The notes: generated by a model not told the origin, from the letters alone. A DNA stretch of 64,000 nucleotides from Clusia tigrina (GCA_920105625.2 OV050030.1:151507488-151571487), one strand, 5' to 3'; positions 32,313 to 44,507 are shown, counted from the stretch's first letter. Made by a program: numbers and translations.

Positions 32313-33819
32313 TCATCTAACTGACAGCTTCGATCGACTTGAAGGAGAATTGCGTGTAGATAATAATCTGATAAGAAGCAGTCGCAACAGGAGAGGGGCA
32401 GTAAATCTCGTTGGAAACCTTGCACATACACTATTTGGCGTGTTAGGTTCAGAGTATTCCAAAAAGATGTCAAGGACAATATTAAACGTCAAAGAAAACG
32501 AGTCCAATCTGCTACATCTGCTGAAGAATCAAACATCCATCATTGATTCCACCGTCAACATCATAAAGCAGGATCAGATAGCGGTTAAGACAAAATTTGA
32601 TGAATTTGACCAACAAGTGAATCAAATGTGGAATCAATTGCAGAAAGAAGACGAAGAGCTGCAACAATCGAAATTGTTGGAACTATTCAACGCTCTGTCA
32701 ATTCAACTAACTCTAATCGCATCCGATTTACAACGTACACAGTCAGCTATACTGGATGTTCTCACAGACACTCACCATGGTAAATTCAATCCGCTACTTT
32801 TAACTCCCGAGCAGTTGCACACCGATGTTGACAAAATTAAACTCCACCTGCCATCATCATTAGAACTACCTGCAAATCAAGAGGACTTAATACAACTATA
32901 TAGGATAATGAAGGTCAAGGGAGGACTCACTCAGGACCATGTTGTGTTTAAGATTACATTACCGTTGGTGGAACATGACCGATTTGAACTCTTTCTGCTC
33001 ATTTCGGTACCAAATTGGATCAACAACACTATGGTGGCAATTGATACATGCACCACCTTTCTGGCCACAAATGCTGCTCGCGATCAATACCTCCGAATTA
33101 GCTCCGACGACTTTGCATCATGTGAGCGAATCAATCAAAATGAATACCTATGTTCAAATGTGCCAATCCGGTACAGCTATGAGGCTGAGATGTGTTCCTG
33201 CGAAATCAATTTGTTTAACAACAACACTCAACCAAATTGTAAACTAAAACCTGTGGCCAATAACATTACGTGGCTACCATTAAAGAAAAAAAATCAATGG
33301 ATTTATGCAATTCCGTCAACTTCACGAGCCACTGCAGTCTGCGGCAAGGAAATCATCCCGTTGACACTGAAATGCCCAGGACTACTGACACTTCAGCCAG
33401 AATGTGTGCTGAAACACAATGCAATCTCAATACAAGGGCAAGAATCCGTGTCCAGTGCGTTAACAGCATCACGCACAAGCCTAGGAAAAATTACAGAATT
33501 ATCTAATAGTGAACAAATAACCCCACTATTGCAGAAAATCAACGCGATCACTTACACAACACAACTGAAAAATCTCACAGAATTACACAACGCTCTGGCC
33601 AAGGAAAAACTGATGACACTGCACAAAATTCAACCACCAGACTATTACCACTATGCGGTCAATTATACCGCACTGTTCCTGTCCGTGATACTTTTAATTA
33701 CTGGGCTCATATGGAAAATACGCAGTCAACGTGGCGTCAATGTACCAGAAATCATCACGTCAACAGATACGGTGCCTCAGCCTCGCCCTCGCCACCAACC
33801 AATAGAGAATCTTATATAG
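32158..33819 (+). pseudogene. Env-like glycoprotein region (baculovirus F-like, roo type)
   Basis: Envelope-type fusion glycoprotein of an endogenous BEL/Pao element; such proteins are known in roo and errantiviruses and resemble baculovirus F. The open frame covers 32200-33819, and the same reading starts near 32158 after the signal-peptide-like segment of the pol frame. Visible: a basic furin-type site RNRR just before a hydrophobic fusion-peptide-like GAVNLVGNLAHTLFG (about 32377-32440), a long helical segment, Cys-rich ectodomain with several N-x-S/T sites, and a membrane span LFLSVILLITGLIW (about 33673-33714) with a short basic tail. A frameshift separates it from its signal peptide, so it is broken as written. 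Confidence 0.75.
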
Positions 33820-33834
33820 GTTGAGCTGTGCTCA

Positions 33835-33848
33835 ACGCGCGGGAGAAA
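33835..33848 (+). other. polypurine tract of BEL element
   Basis: The run GCGCGGGAGAAA directly precedes the TGTTAA start of the 3' LTR. It would prime plus-strand DNA synthesis. Confidence 0.6.
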
Positions 33849-34461
33849 TGTTAATTGCATTAACAGTTGATGTGCAAACCTCATTCGGAGGTATGTAACA
33901 TTCAAACTTTTAATGCATAACATCTTATTTTGCATACAATTAGGCTTGTGTTAAGCAAACCTTGCCAGCTTAACGATGGAATTTGCATTGTTGACAAAAA
34001 ATCCAATATATACTACATCAGCGAAGGCATTGCACTGGATGAAACATGATATCAAGTGCAATACGCTGAGAAACTCAATTCAAGGCCAGCTTGCAAATTT
34101 GTCAATAATGCACATTTCATGGTTATGCTGTCAATTCAATAATACCTAATATGTATAGCCAAATTATATGTAATATATGTGTATAGAAAATGAATAAATA
34201 CCCACGATTGGCACATCCAAAAGTCAGTCAATCAGTAAGAGTTAACTGTGAGTCTTTTCATTTTAACTTAACATTGATTGATTCTCCTTCTCTGACACCA
34301 AGGTTTATGTGCCTGTTGTCAAACCCACCATCAACTCGGTACAAGCACCGCTGTTGACATTAGGTCCTTTTTCAACGATACCAAGGTTTACGTGCCTGGT
34401 ATCAACTTTATAATCAACTCGGAACCGTTGTTGAAATTCAGTTGTTAAATTTAGTTTAACA
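33849..34461 (+). repeat. BEL 3' LTR (613 bp)
   Basis: It begins TGTTAATTGCATTAAC and ends AGTTTAACA, the TG...CA form with inverted TGTTAA/TTAACA ends. Its last about 240 bp match the three 5' fragments at 25428-26120. AATAAA occurs at about 34192. Right flank: ACATGTGTCCCGATTCG, the LINE linker also present at 10905. Confidence 0.8.
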
Positions 34462-37400
34462 ACATGTGTCCCGATTCGCACTATTCAAGTAAAAAATAAA
34501 GCGTGTCCTTGGTTTGACGCGCTAGTGAAGCAGCATCTTAAGAAAAGGAACAGGTTGCATGTTAGATGGAGAAAATTTGAAGTCGCTGGACAAAATAACA
34601 ACGAGCGATAGTTATTCTAATGCTGAAACCAAAAGGAACAACAATAACAATACAGTGGCTGAATTGAAGAACTGAAGTAAATAACTGCGACAGCGCTGTT
34701 GTTGTTATTGCTATTCGGTTTTGCATCGACGTCGTAACCAAGTAGCGCCAACAACATTCATACTGGTAAAAGCATATTGGCAAACAACAGTATGTATGCA
34801 TCTTATTGTTGCTGTAATAAGATTTCAAATATTCTGTTAGGGTGGTCCGCAATTATTTGACAAAACCAATTATGATACAAAGGAAAAATAAACAAATTAT
34901 AATTAATTTTGGCGATCTCATCCTACAACATCCTTTGGGAGCACAGAGGGAGTGCTCCCTTTTATACTACCTTTGGCCTCGTTTTTACATAGGCATGTCA
35001 TTGGTGGGGAATACTCCTTTTAACATCTTTTGGGAGCATTAAGGGAGTTCATACTCCAATGAAAACTAAATTTTCAGGCCCTTTCCAGTTTCCAAATTTT
35101 ATAAAAATTCTAACAAACTAAACAATTTAATTTATTTAATATTAAAAATAAAATTGGTATTAAAATCAATATAAAAAATAAATTTTTATCAAACAGTCGC
35201 TTTCCGAAGGCACTCAAATCCGACCAATAAAGGGATACTGAGCAATTAGAAACTTTAAATTAAACAGTGACAGTAGAAGAGAAGGAATGTAGCTTCCATG
35301 CACAAGAAGCTTGATATCAGAAGCAATACGCAATAGCAATTGACAGCGAAAAATTTTACAATAAAATTTGCATGGCAATATTAATACTCCCTTTGTATTC
35401 AGGGGAGATTTCCCTAAATTTTTGCCGGGATGTATGTGAACTATGTATGCAAAAGTATACATATGTAAGGCGGACAAAACGGGGAATTAAAACGGTAGAG
35501 CGAATTTTGGCTGAATGATTGATATAGGCGGACGTGGTTCTTTAAGAGTTCATTTAATAAGAAATATTATAACTGTGTAAGGAAAAATTAAAGTGAAGGA
35601 AATGAATCTTGAAATCAAGCAGAAAAATCGAATTCTAAAAATTTTCACAGGAAGCAAGATACAGGCGTTCTGGGAATGGAGCCGCTTCTGCGAATAGGAT
35701 TACGTACGGCAACTGGAAATCTAAGGTGTGGATTTTATGATACGATATGGATTCACGGTAGATTTGAAAAGCCGAATGCTGAAATATGTGAACACTGAAA
35801 TACGTTATCCGTTGGTGAGGATAATTATGGTGGTTTCAATCAAGTCAATGTATCGCGGTGGACAAAAATTCCACTAAAGTGCTAGGCAGTTATATGGGCT
35901 AAAATGTACGGAGATGTTGAGAAGAACAAGTTGTAGATAGTGGAGGCTGAGAAAAACGGCAGAGCAGATTAGAGCCAGGAAAAGTCTTCAATCTTGGAAA
36001 TACCGCTAGAACCATAGAGAAAGAAGAGATAATTGGAAATTGCCAGGCAAGTTCCGCCATTTGTAAACTGTGAGATCCAACCTCCAGAAAGGAAGCGATA
36101 TACCATCCGATAAAAAGGTACTGCACCATTTTGCGAAAGAATGGAGCAAAGAGTTATTTTTTCTCCATTTATTTATTTACAATATGTCCCATATTAAGTA
36201 TGACTTATATTCTATTTAATTAGCAACATGTGTAGGAATGGTTGGAATACTCGTGAAAAAGTGACGGAATTAACCGTGTCATTGGAATTCTAACAATCTC
36301 AGCAAGTGAGCGAGACTGTTATGAAAGCTTGATGAATACCATTCTGCGGAATTATGCTAGTGGACACCGTAAGCAGATGGGCCAAGTATAGTTACGAACA
36401 CGTGTACAGAAGAGTGGTGAGTCTCTATAAGAGTCTCTATAAGACTTGTGTATATTACCGGAAACTTAATAAGATAATGAAGATCGATTTTTTTCTCCTT
36501 TTATTTATTTACAATATGTCCAACATTCAGTATGACTTACTCGTATATTTTATTTAATTAGCAACATGTGTAGGAAATTTCATTAGCATTCATAACATTA
36601 TGTATATATTTAACAAATCTAAATTTCAAAAAATTTGCTTTCACTTTTTCTTATAGCTGATTTCATTTTCGCATGCCAGGTTATTAGCATGGACATTTCT
36701 TGATTTCATCATATACTTTTGGGACGTTTAGATCGTGATGAATTATGTCATTATTGGCGTACCATGGTGTATTGCGTACAGTAGTAAAACTTTGGATCGA
36801 AATCGTTGTGGGATTTCCAGATATGACTTAGATGCTGAAATTTATGGGAAGGAATAAGTTTTTTTAATTCGATAAATGGGAGGAGTCGCTTCAGTCGCAA
36901 TTTTTCAAAGACTTTAGATATTACAGGTAGCATACTCAGTCTATATGAGGCTACCACTTCTGTCGGTTTCCCAGGCTTGGGAAGTTGTCATATAGTAGAA
37001 TCTCATTGAATAGTTGGACAATCTATTTATAGCAGCACTGTGGTAGCTCTTTTAGGATAATGTTCGTGATAAGGTTTCAGCGCTTTTGTGTCTTTTAATA
37101 TTTTTTTAATGGTTCTTCAAACTTCGTTTACTTTAAAATACTGAATCGGAAGATACATTTGATATGGGTTGTATAGTAATCGATCTATTTTGATGCCTCC
37201 TTGCCGATATTTGTTTGGAAAGGGTTCTGAGAACAAATTTGTGAGCTTTTTCCTTGTCAGATCTGGCCCACCCGGGGCAGCAAGTGTTGAATTTCGATAT
37301 TATGTCTTGGCAATTGCAGCCAAGTGGTTCTTCAACGGTTACTCACCTATGTAATAAGTAACTAAAATAGTAAATTGGGTGTGTTTCGTTAGTTTTTAAT

Positions 37401-37485
37401 TTCCTTCCATTCGGTTCAAGTTCTACCTGAAATAGTGGTTGTTGTACTTTGTCTTTGTTTTTAATGTTGAATACCGTTTTGACTT
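34462..37485 (+). repeat. segmental repeat, copy 2
   Basis: Deleted version of 10902-15818. 34462-35330 matches LINE linker to BEL Gag start. 35331-35663 is unrelated. 35664-36170 and 36171-36440 match parts of the Gypsy tandem units. 36441-37485 matches the region with the Jockey fragment. Deletion joints are visible at about 36157 and 36432 (GAGTCTCTATAA repeated at the latter). Confidence 0.75.
35331..35663. other. unassigned insert within segmental repeat
   Basis: A/T-rich sequence absent from the other copy. It contains GGGGAGATTTCCC and no recognisable gene. Confidence 0.35.
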
Positions 37486-37580
37486 TAAATCCGGCGATTT
37501 CGACAGAATCTTTGATTTCATTAGTTCTTACACTGTTCTCAATACCTTTAATAATAACTACTAGGCCTTTACTGCTCTTC
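36600..37580 (-). pseudogene. Jockey-type LINE fragment, longer copy
   Basis: Same joined ORF1-RT remains as 14990-15818, but the ORF1 side continues further: SSKGLVVIIKGIENSV, then TNEIKDSVEIAGFKVKTVFNI (about 37570-37460), the PRE_C2HC/RRM-like region seen at 55960 in the full Jockey. RT pieces (YRLSMLPVISKVFEKLRLKR) lie at 36890-36957. Confidence 0.65.
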
Positions 37581-37948
37581 AGTTAACTAGCTACAGTTCC
37601 AACTGAAGGATTTCTCGGGAGTCCTATGTGCACTTGACGATGAGGACCGTTGAGGCGCTTTTACTAGGTGCCAGAAGTCCCTGCGTTTCTATTAAGGCAC
37701 TTGTAGCTTCCAGAGAGAATAAAAACACTTTTCCTTTTGTCAAATGCAACGTAAAAATCACTTTATTGAATATTTTTTACTACCTTATATACAATTATCA
37801 ATCCTGTCTTACTTCCTAAGTCAGCACTTTTATGGTGTTCCAGTTGCGCAATTGTTGATTGGTGTCAGTTGGTTAACCAACTGGCCTACTGAATATGAAA
37901 ATGCCGATGGTGCATTCTATACGCCAATGCCCGTAGTCAACTTGAATC
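37581..37948. other. unassigned stretch
   Basis: No family recognised. A T-rich segment and a weak minus-strand VHIGLPRNPSVGT-like string (about 37640-37600) recall DUF4780-type ORF1 proteins, but this is too little to call. Confidence 0.25.
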
Positions 37949-38012
37949 TATATATACGAGTATATATATACGAGTATATATATACGAGTATATATATACG
38001 AGTATATATATC
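37949..38012 (+). repeat. minisatellite, ACGAGTATATATAT x4
   Basis: Four copies of a 14-bp unit. At 49390 and 54085 the same edge is a long (TA)n ending in ACTCGTATATC, so the minisatellite is a variant of the junction sequence that begins each large repeat. Confidence 0.75.
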
Positions 38013-38075
38013 ATTAGTTCGTTTTGTGAGTCAACTGCACACAGGTAGCATTGTGTTGACTCATAACATCCCACC
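38013..38075 (-). repeat. copia-type 3' LTR start and polypurine tract, truncated (repeat R1)
   Basis: Reading the minus strand, a purine run (GATGGGTGGGA) is followed by TGTTATGAGTCAACACAATG, the form of polypurine tract plus LTR start. The LTR breaks off into the TA-rich minisatellite after about 60 bp. Copies at 49403-49470 and 54097-54160 have GGAGGGGAGGGA before TGTTATGAGTC. A copia coding fragment on the same strand lies at 40045-40230. Confidence 0.45.
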
Positions 38076-38269
38076 CATCTATCTAGAAGAAGGTAGTGCA
38101 ACTATCTTCTAGCAAATAATCATAATGGAATATTTTTACTTTTAGTTTTGCATGCTTTTTCAAATGTATATTTTTTATTTTTTTCCTTTTTTTATGTATA
38201 TATTTTTATTTTTTGTTTCTTTTCTTTTTCATATGTATATTTTTATTTTTTGTTTTCTTTTTTACTAGG

Positions 38270-38880
38270 CCATCAATTAAAATTACAAATTGTGCTTATC
38301 CTTCGTTACTTTATACTGTGATTTTAGCCCTATTTGTTCAGGATGTTTAGTTGGGGTGAAGTCCTTCGGCGAAATCCGCTTTCCCGTCCCTTCTTTTTGG
38401 AACGGTACGTATAAAATCCAAGGCTGGCGTGAGTTTTGCTCTCCGACAGTTTTTGAAATCGAGGTAGAAGTGGAATTTTTTACAATTTTTTTATGGTTTC
38501 TCTGTAGTTTGGTGTATAGGTGGAAGACGATGCAAGCTTATGCGAGTAGTTGTGCTTTTGATGAAGTCAAGATACATTTTTGGTAGTAACTGTCGATGTA
38601 GATCATCTTTTTGGAGAATATGCCGGGAAGTTTGCCGTCTGACATTTGCAATATCAGCAGCTACAATGGATTTTCATTTGTCAGCCACGCCATCAATATC
38701 AAATATCAACAGCATCGTAATAGTTTAGATAAAGGTTCTAGTATTCTGCTGGTACCATCTTCATTTTCTCATAAGTCTCAGATCGCAGTCATCTGGCGCA
38801 TTGAAAATTATAGATTCTTCAACACTTTTATATTAAAAATGAATGTTCATTAATTTTGTGTTTTTTATCTTTAAACAGAA
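38270..38880. other. conserved non-coding-looking block of the R repeats
   Basis: Present three times (38270-38880, 49620-50190, 54300-54880). The best open frame is on the minus strand of the third copy (54283-54711, 142 codons) and is broken in the other two. A plus-strand 80-codon frame (38611, 49917, 54607) is kept in all three. No family is recognised for either. Position suggests copia 3' region (-) or LINE B 5' region (+). Confidence 0.35.
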
Positions 38881-38889
38881 AATTATTAC

Positions 38890-40036
38890 GGGCCAGGTTC
38901 GTTTCAAATTTCGTTGTTTGATCAGTTTGTTGGACATCGTGTTATTCCTTATTGTTCTTCTCCGTCTCCTTCACTTACTTCAGCATCATCCGCGGTTCGC
39001 TTTAACTTTTTTTCTTCTTTTATGTAACTTATATGGTTGCCCCGCTCTTTAAATGGATTTGCCTCCAATCTACACTGTAACAATAACCCCTCTTGCGTTA
39101 ATTGCAATCTTCCCCCGCATACACCGGTTGCCTGTTCACGTGTCATGTGCGCCAACTGCTTAGGCGAGCACCCCGCATCTTCTGATAAACCTTCTCCAAA
39201 TACCAGTTTCAAAAAGAAATACTTAAGCTAGAAAAGTGTACCAACTACAATACCCGAATGCTACCACTATAAAAACTCTTTACGCTAATATCACTAAAAA
39301 ATTACAACAACAACACCGAAAACTCTCTCAAACAAATTCAACAACACAGAAATTACGCACCCAACAATCGATTTACAGCTTCTTGCGGAAAACACCGGTT
39401 CACAGACAAATACTATCAAAGACACCACGTCACAGTCATATGAATGCAAGCTTCTTGCAATCCAACACACTCACACAATCAACCACACACTCAAAAGCCA
39501 TACACATTCAAATATTATTTCTCTAAAAAAAAAAAAAATGCACAATCCACTAATTTTTCTCTTAGAGCTTCTCACAGTCAATCACCCTCTCTCAACAATA
39601 GCACGATTACTCTCTCCATCTCTGAAATTCAATTAACCAGTACATAACAAGCAATACTAAAACCAAAAATTGCAATCACTCCGCTCAACACCATACCTCG
39701 TTCACTACATCTGACGAAGAATTCATGTAAATACACATAACTATTTGTAGAAATAGCTTACGTACTATTTTTCAAGCATAGTAGCTAAAATAATACTTAA
39801 TATTCTACAATGGAATATTAAAGGTTTTCAAATTAACTACCAATAACTTAAAATTTTGTTTAAAGCCGCAACCCTAATAATATGTCTTAAAGAAACGAAT
39901 ATTCCTCAAGACAAAATTCCCTACCTCCTCACCAATACACTGGATATTTTCACAACTTTCCAACTAATACCATTAGTAAATAAGAACCTGGGATTCTTGT
40001 ACACAAAGGGTCCCACATAAACTCTCCCAAATAAAT
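38890..40036 (+). pseudogene. LINE B relic: ORF1 zinc knuckles and endonuclease start (R1)
   Basis: ORF1 end: CVNCNLPPHTPVACSR and VMCANCLGEHPASSDKP (39037-39231), two CCHC-type knuckles. Then YQLQYPNATTIKT (39236 on) and a Thr/Ser/Gln-rich tail. About 130 bases further, ILNILQWNIKGFQINY starts an endonuclease (about 39790), followed by a degenerated ICLKETNIPQDKIPYLL (E of the active site). The piece stops at about 40036. Frames are broken. The same relic recurs at 50196-51342 and 59513-60745; the last keeps more of the endonuclease. Confidence 0.6.
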
Positions 40037-40250
40037 CTAATATTTCAGTCTTCGGTATGCTGGAGATATGCTGCCAAAAAAATGAAAGAATCGGTTTCAT
40101 TTTGTTGCTCGTGGCTCCCATTATTTTTATGCTCCCCTTCTTCATAGTGAAATGGCCCAACTTCAATTAATTTTTCGTTGAAAAAGACGTCGCAGCTAAC
40201 AACCACTTTAGCTGTCTCTTGATCATACATATGAAATTTTTTTGTTTACG
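40037..40250 (-). pseudogene. copia integrase-to-RT linker fragment (R1)
   Basis: The minus-strand 61-residue frame (40045-40230) reads YDQETAKVVVSCDVFFNEKL then an acidic Asn/Gln-rich linker, like the copia segment YDxxTKKIVVSRDVxFxE after the integrase. It is conserved at 51351-51536. It may be part of the same copia copy as the LTR start at 38013, with LINE B inserted between. Confidence 0.55.
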
Positions 40251-40276
40251 GTTCATAACCAACTAGAAAGATCTAC

Positions 40277-40279
<3 letters not shown>

Positions 40280-40352
<73 letters not shown>
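40280..40352. repeat. (TA)n microsatellite
   Basis: About 70 bp of TA dinucleotides. It forms the left flank of the TTAGGGTGGGCC MITE and provides its TA target. Confidence 0.9.
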
Positions 40353-40862
<510 letters not shown>

Positions 40863-40889
40863 TCGCATATATATATTTATTCTCCCAAT

Positions 40890-43800
40890 TATTATACCTC
40901 TCGCGGAGTAAACACGTATTTGACGCTCTAGTTAAATTTCATAGTTTTCACAATTTACATTATTATTAATAACAAAAATTAATATTATTAATAACAAAAA
41001 TAAGCGAAAAGACGCTGCCACTTGCAGAGTGATTGAGAAAATGTATATTAAATTCAAATTTTAAATAGTTTGTCTCATTTAAAGTAAGTGAAACAGTAAT
41101 AATTTAATAAAAGTACGCAAAATTAACATGTTACGATCACCCCCGAGGGAGCGCATACCATCTCAACAAACGTTCGCTCTCTCTGAAGGCATAAAGGAGA
41201 AAATACTCAGTGGTACCCAATCATCAGATGTGGATAACTCAAAATCAGTGAATCCCATGTATAGCCCACCCTCGCTACAAGCAACTGCGACTTCATTAGT
41301 TCGTGCGGCCCGAGCTGGAAGTGCACATATTAACCAGCCGCAATCACCTACTTTGGTATGTCCAGCTTGTGCAAACTATCAAAGTACTCAACCCCTGCTT
41401 TCTACAAAGACTGCGTATGAACAGCCACAACAACTAGTAAGCACCTCCAAATTAGTTGCGCTTGCAAAATCAACAGTAACAAACAAAAAAAAAAAACAGC
41501 CAAAGCGTGTGTACCAGTGATGATATTTCCGAAATTTCGAAAGTACTTTTTTAATGAACGCAAAGTACTTTTTCCGGCTCGAGAGTACTTTTTTTTCTAA
41601 TAAATCATAAATGTAAAGCAAAAACAATTGGTGTTGGTCTTCAAGTGTATATTTAATAGAAAAGTATCCATGATACTTCTGCTAAGTATAAAAAAGAAAA
41701 CAATAACATAAAAAATAACGTTAGGTTTTGTTCACAACCCATTAAAAAAAATTAACAGATAAGTTCATTATAAATGTACACTCACACACTCTCAATGTTT
41801 GACCGGCATTTGATGTGTCTGCAGTCAGCTTTAGAACATAACATAGGAATTCTGTGCATCGGAGAGTACTTTTTTGGGTCGAAAGGACTTGGGGACTTCT
41901 TAAAATCGAAAGGAGGTAAAAAAGTACAATTCCACTACAAATATCATCACTGGTGTGTACCAACAATACTACTCTCTGCTCTACCGTCCAAACACAAATG
42001 GAACCATATAAATCTTGCTCTCAGATTACATGCTCTCTCAATACACAATACCCAGTAGGAAATATGGAGGCGTTGCCAGTACCGAAAACTCAACACCCAG
42101 TAGGAAATGAGATAAATAGTAAAATCCAAACTGGTATGGACCGTTAAATAGAAGTCATAAAACGAAAACGTAGCCCAAAATCTGCCAAAGCAAATAAAGT
42201 TACAAAACTTCTAAAGACTGATTACGGATCCAATACAAATCGATTTGCTTTACTTAGCAACGATGATGATAAGGTGGTTCCATCGAAATCCTTTAGGCTG
42301 CCACCGATTTACCTCCGAGAAAATAGTTCAGCCTTTTAGTGAAAAATCTAATTCAAATTAGTGGCGCCAACAGTTTCCATGTCGTACCACTTAATAAGGG
42401 CGATATCCACGAAATAAAAATCTAGATATACGCAGAAAATAATGACCGCAAGGTTGTTAACTTCTTTGACATGAACAAGCAAAACTAGTACACTTACCAA
42501 CTAAAGGGTAGCAAAGGGTTAACAGTAGTTATCAAAGGTATCGAGCCAAGCGTTCTCTCCGACGAAATCAAAGAGGCACTAATTGAAATTGGTTATAACA
42601 CTAAATCGGTATTGAACATAAAAAACCGGAATAATGTACCGCAGCCACTGTTTCAGATCGTATTAGAACCAGAGCTAAGGAACTCAAACATGGAGAAGCT
42701 CATCCCATTTACAACATGCGCTTCCTAATGCACCGAAAAATAACGATAGAAGAACCTTATAAACGCAAAGGCCCTGTTCAGTGCACAAATTGCCAAGAAT
42801 TTGGGCACACTAATTCTTTCTGCACTCTACGTAATGTTTGTGTCATCTGCGGAGATCTACACACTTCATCCAAGTGCCCATCTAATAAAATGGATATATC
42901 AGTGAAGAAATGCAGCAATTGCGGCGGAAACCACACTGCCAATTATAGAGTAGTTGCGCCGTGTAAAGCACCGTGAAACAAAAATATTCCAATAACATAG
43001 GTTAAAACAGCAACAAAAAGACTTCAGCTTACACTGAGCGATCACTATTTCCTAATACAACCCATTCTGCACGACCATTGCAACCTCAACTGACATCATA
43101 TGCAAGTATAGTAAAAAATACCATCCAGCTTGAAGCCGCAAATATCCAAGCCCAAACCGACCAACCAAAATCAGTAGAGGATTCACTCAAATCACTTGTC
43201 CAAACCATGAACCAGTTCATGGTCTCGATGCAAAATATGATGCAGGAAATGATTAGAAACCAATCCCTTCTACTACAAACCCTTTTATCCAAACCATGAA
43301 CTCAATCAAACTTTGCCATTGGAACTCAAACGGCTTAAGCCAACACCGATTAGAATTAATTCACTTTCTAAACATTAATCAAATAGACATTATGCTTATT
43401 TCAGAAACACATTTCACAGAAAAAAATAGTTTTAAAATCCCGCACTACAAACTGTATACAAACAATCCTCAAGGTAAAGCCTGTGGAGGCACCGCAATAC
43501 CAATAAAAAGCAGAATAAAACACCATTCACTAACCAGTTTCAGTAAAGACTATTTGCATGCAACGTCAATATGCATTGAAGAGTACATTACTAATTTATC
43601 AGTCACAGCGATTTATTGTCCGCCGCGGTTCAGAATAACAGAACAGCAATACAACGACTTTTTTGCATCCCTCGAGACTAAATTCATAGTTGCCGGGGAC
43701 TTTAATGCGAAACACACATATTCCCGCCTGATCACACCCAAAGGCAGAAAACTATTGTCGGTTGTCAGCAAACTTGGCCTGGACATAGTATCTTCCAATC

Positions 43801-44500
43801 AACCAACATACTGGCCCTCAGACAGGCGGAAAACACCAGATGTGATCGATTTTGGGATATTCAAAGGTCTTGCTAGATCGAACATATCTGCGAAACCGTG
43901 CTATGATCTATACTCGCTAACAACAATCAAAATCAACTCCACTATTACACCCCCACCAGATTCACATTTAGTGCTGCATAATAAATTTACCAACTGGATA
44001 AACTACCAAAAATTCATAAGTACTCACTTTCAGCAAGACTGTAAACTGACAAACTCCCATGATATAGATTCTGCGATAAAAACATTAAATCAGCTGATGC
44101 TATTAGGGGCTAAAGTAGCTACTCCTATAAAAAAAATCCAATGCAGAATTAGAACCTCAATCTTCAGTTCTAATGAGATCGAAGCTCTAGTTAAACATAA
44201 AAGGAATCTGAGAAGGAAATGGCAACAATCCGGATCACCAAACCTTAAAAATCAACTGCCATGGAGGCTTAGAACGATCCTTAAAGCGACAAAAGTGAAA
44301 GAACTTCAGCAGTATCTTGAAAACTTATCCCCCACTATATCTACTGATTATTCCTTGTGGAGAGCAGCGAGAGACTTAAAGCGTCCCATCCTCACCGACC
44401 CTCCTCTACGTTTAAGTGGCGGAACCTGGGCTAGAAGTTGCAGTGAAAAGGGTACTCTGTTCGCTAGCAACCTTAAAAGATTTTCAAACCAAATCCAAAA
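40890..44500 (+). pseudogene. LINE A (Jockey type), copy A1: 5' UTR, ORF1, endonuclease; RT lost
   Basis: 5' UTR from about 40890. ORF1: N-terminal part 41128-41520 (SPPRERIPSQQTFALSEG, then an internal CPAC), interrupted by a MITE; middle part broken (KGIEPSVLSDEIKEAL, about 42535-42590; NIKNRNNVPQPLFQIVLEPEL). Then PRE_C2HC-like and three CCHC knuckles in 42716-42976 (CTNCQEFGHTNSFC, CVICGDLHTSSKC, CSNCGGNHTANY), and a C-terminal coiled part 43078-43299. ORF2 starts at 43296, its ATG overlapping the ORF1 stop (ATGA). Endonuclease: LCHWNSNGLSQHRLEL, SETHFTEKN, AGDFNAKHTYS (WG residues lost), VIDFGIF. It ends at about 44500 in poly-A plus (TA)n before any RT. Confidence 0.7.
41515..41952. mobile_element. 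hAT-type MITE inside LINE A
   Basis: 438 bp with inverted ends CAGTGATGATATTTCCG and CAGTGATGATATTTGTAG, and a perfect 8-bp target duplication GTGTGTAC (41507-41514 and 41953-41960), diagnostic of hAT. Repeat R2 has the empty site (GCGTGTGTACCAACAAT, about 52646-52662). Part of its right end also appears in the inverted LINE A copy (47229-47307). Confidence 0.85.
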
Positions 44501-44507
44501 AAAAAAA

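Larger units (their letters stand above)
25428..34461 (+). mobile_element. BEL/Pao LTR retrotransposon, roo-like, with Env-like region
   Basis: Order: rearranged 5' LTR, primer-binding site, leader, Gag, protease, RT, RNase H, integrase, Env-like region, polypurine tract, 3' LTR. The interior is long (about 7.7 kb) and keeps nearly all domains. Lesions visible in the coding part: nonsense at 26539-26541, a frameshift near 27780-27800, nonsense at 30246-30248 and a frameshift near 32158. The rest is open, so it is fairly young. Flanks differ: repeat X on the left and the LINE linker seen at 10902 on the right. No target duplication can be matched, so the left side was rearranged after or during insertion. 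Confidence 0.85.

Noticed and set aside
32939..33247. 102-codon frame inside the Env region in another phase
   Set aside because: Out-of-frame shadow of the long Env-like frame.
37949..38012. CRISPR-like regular repeat
   Set aside because: The four 14-bp units are directly adjacent without unique spacers and lie in eukaryotic DNA; it is a minisatellite.
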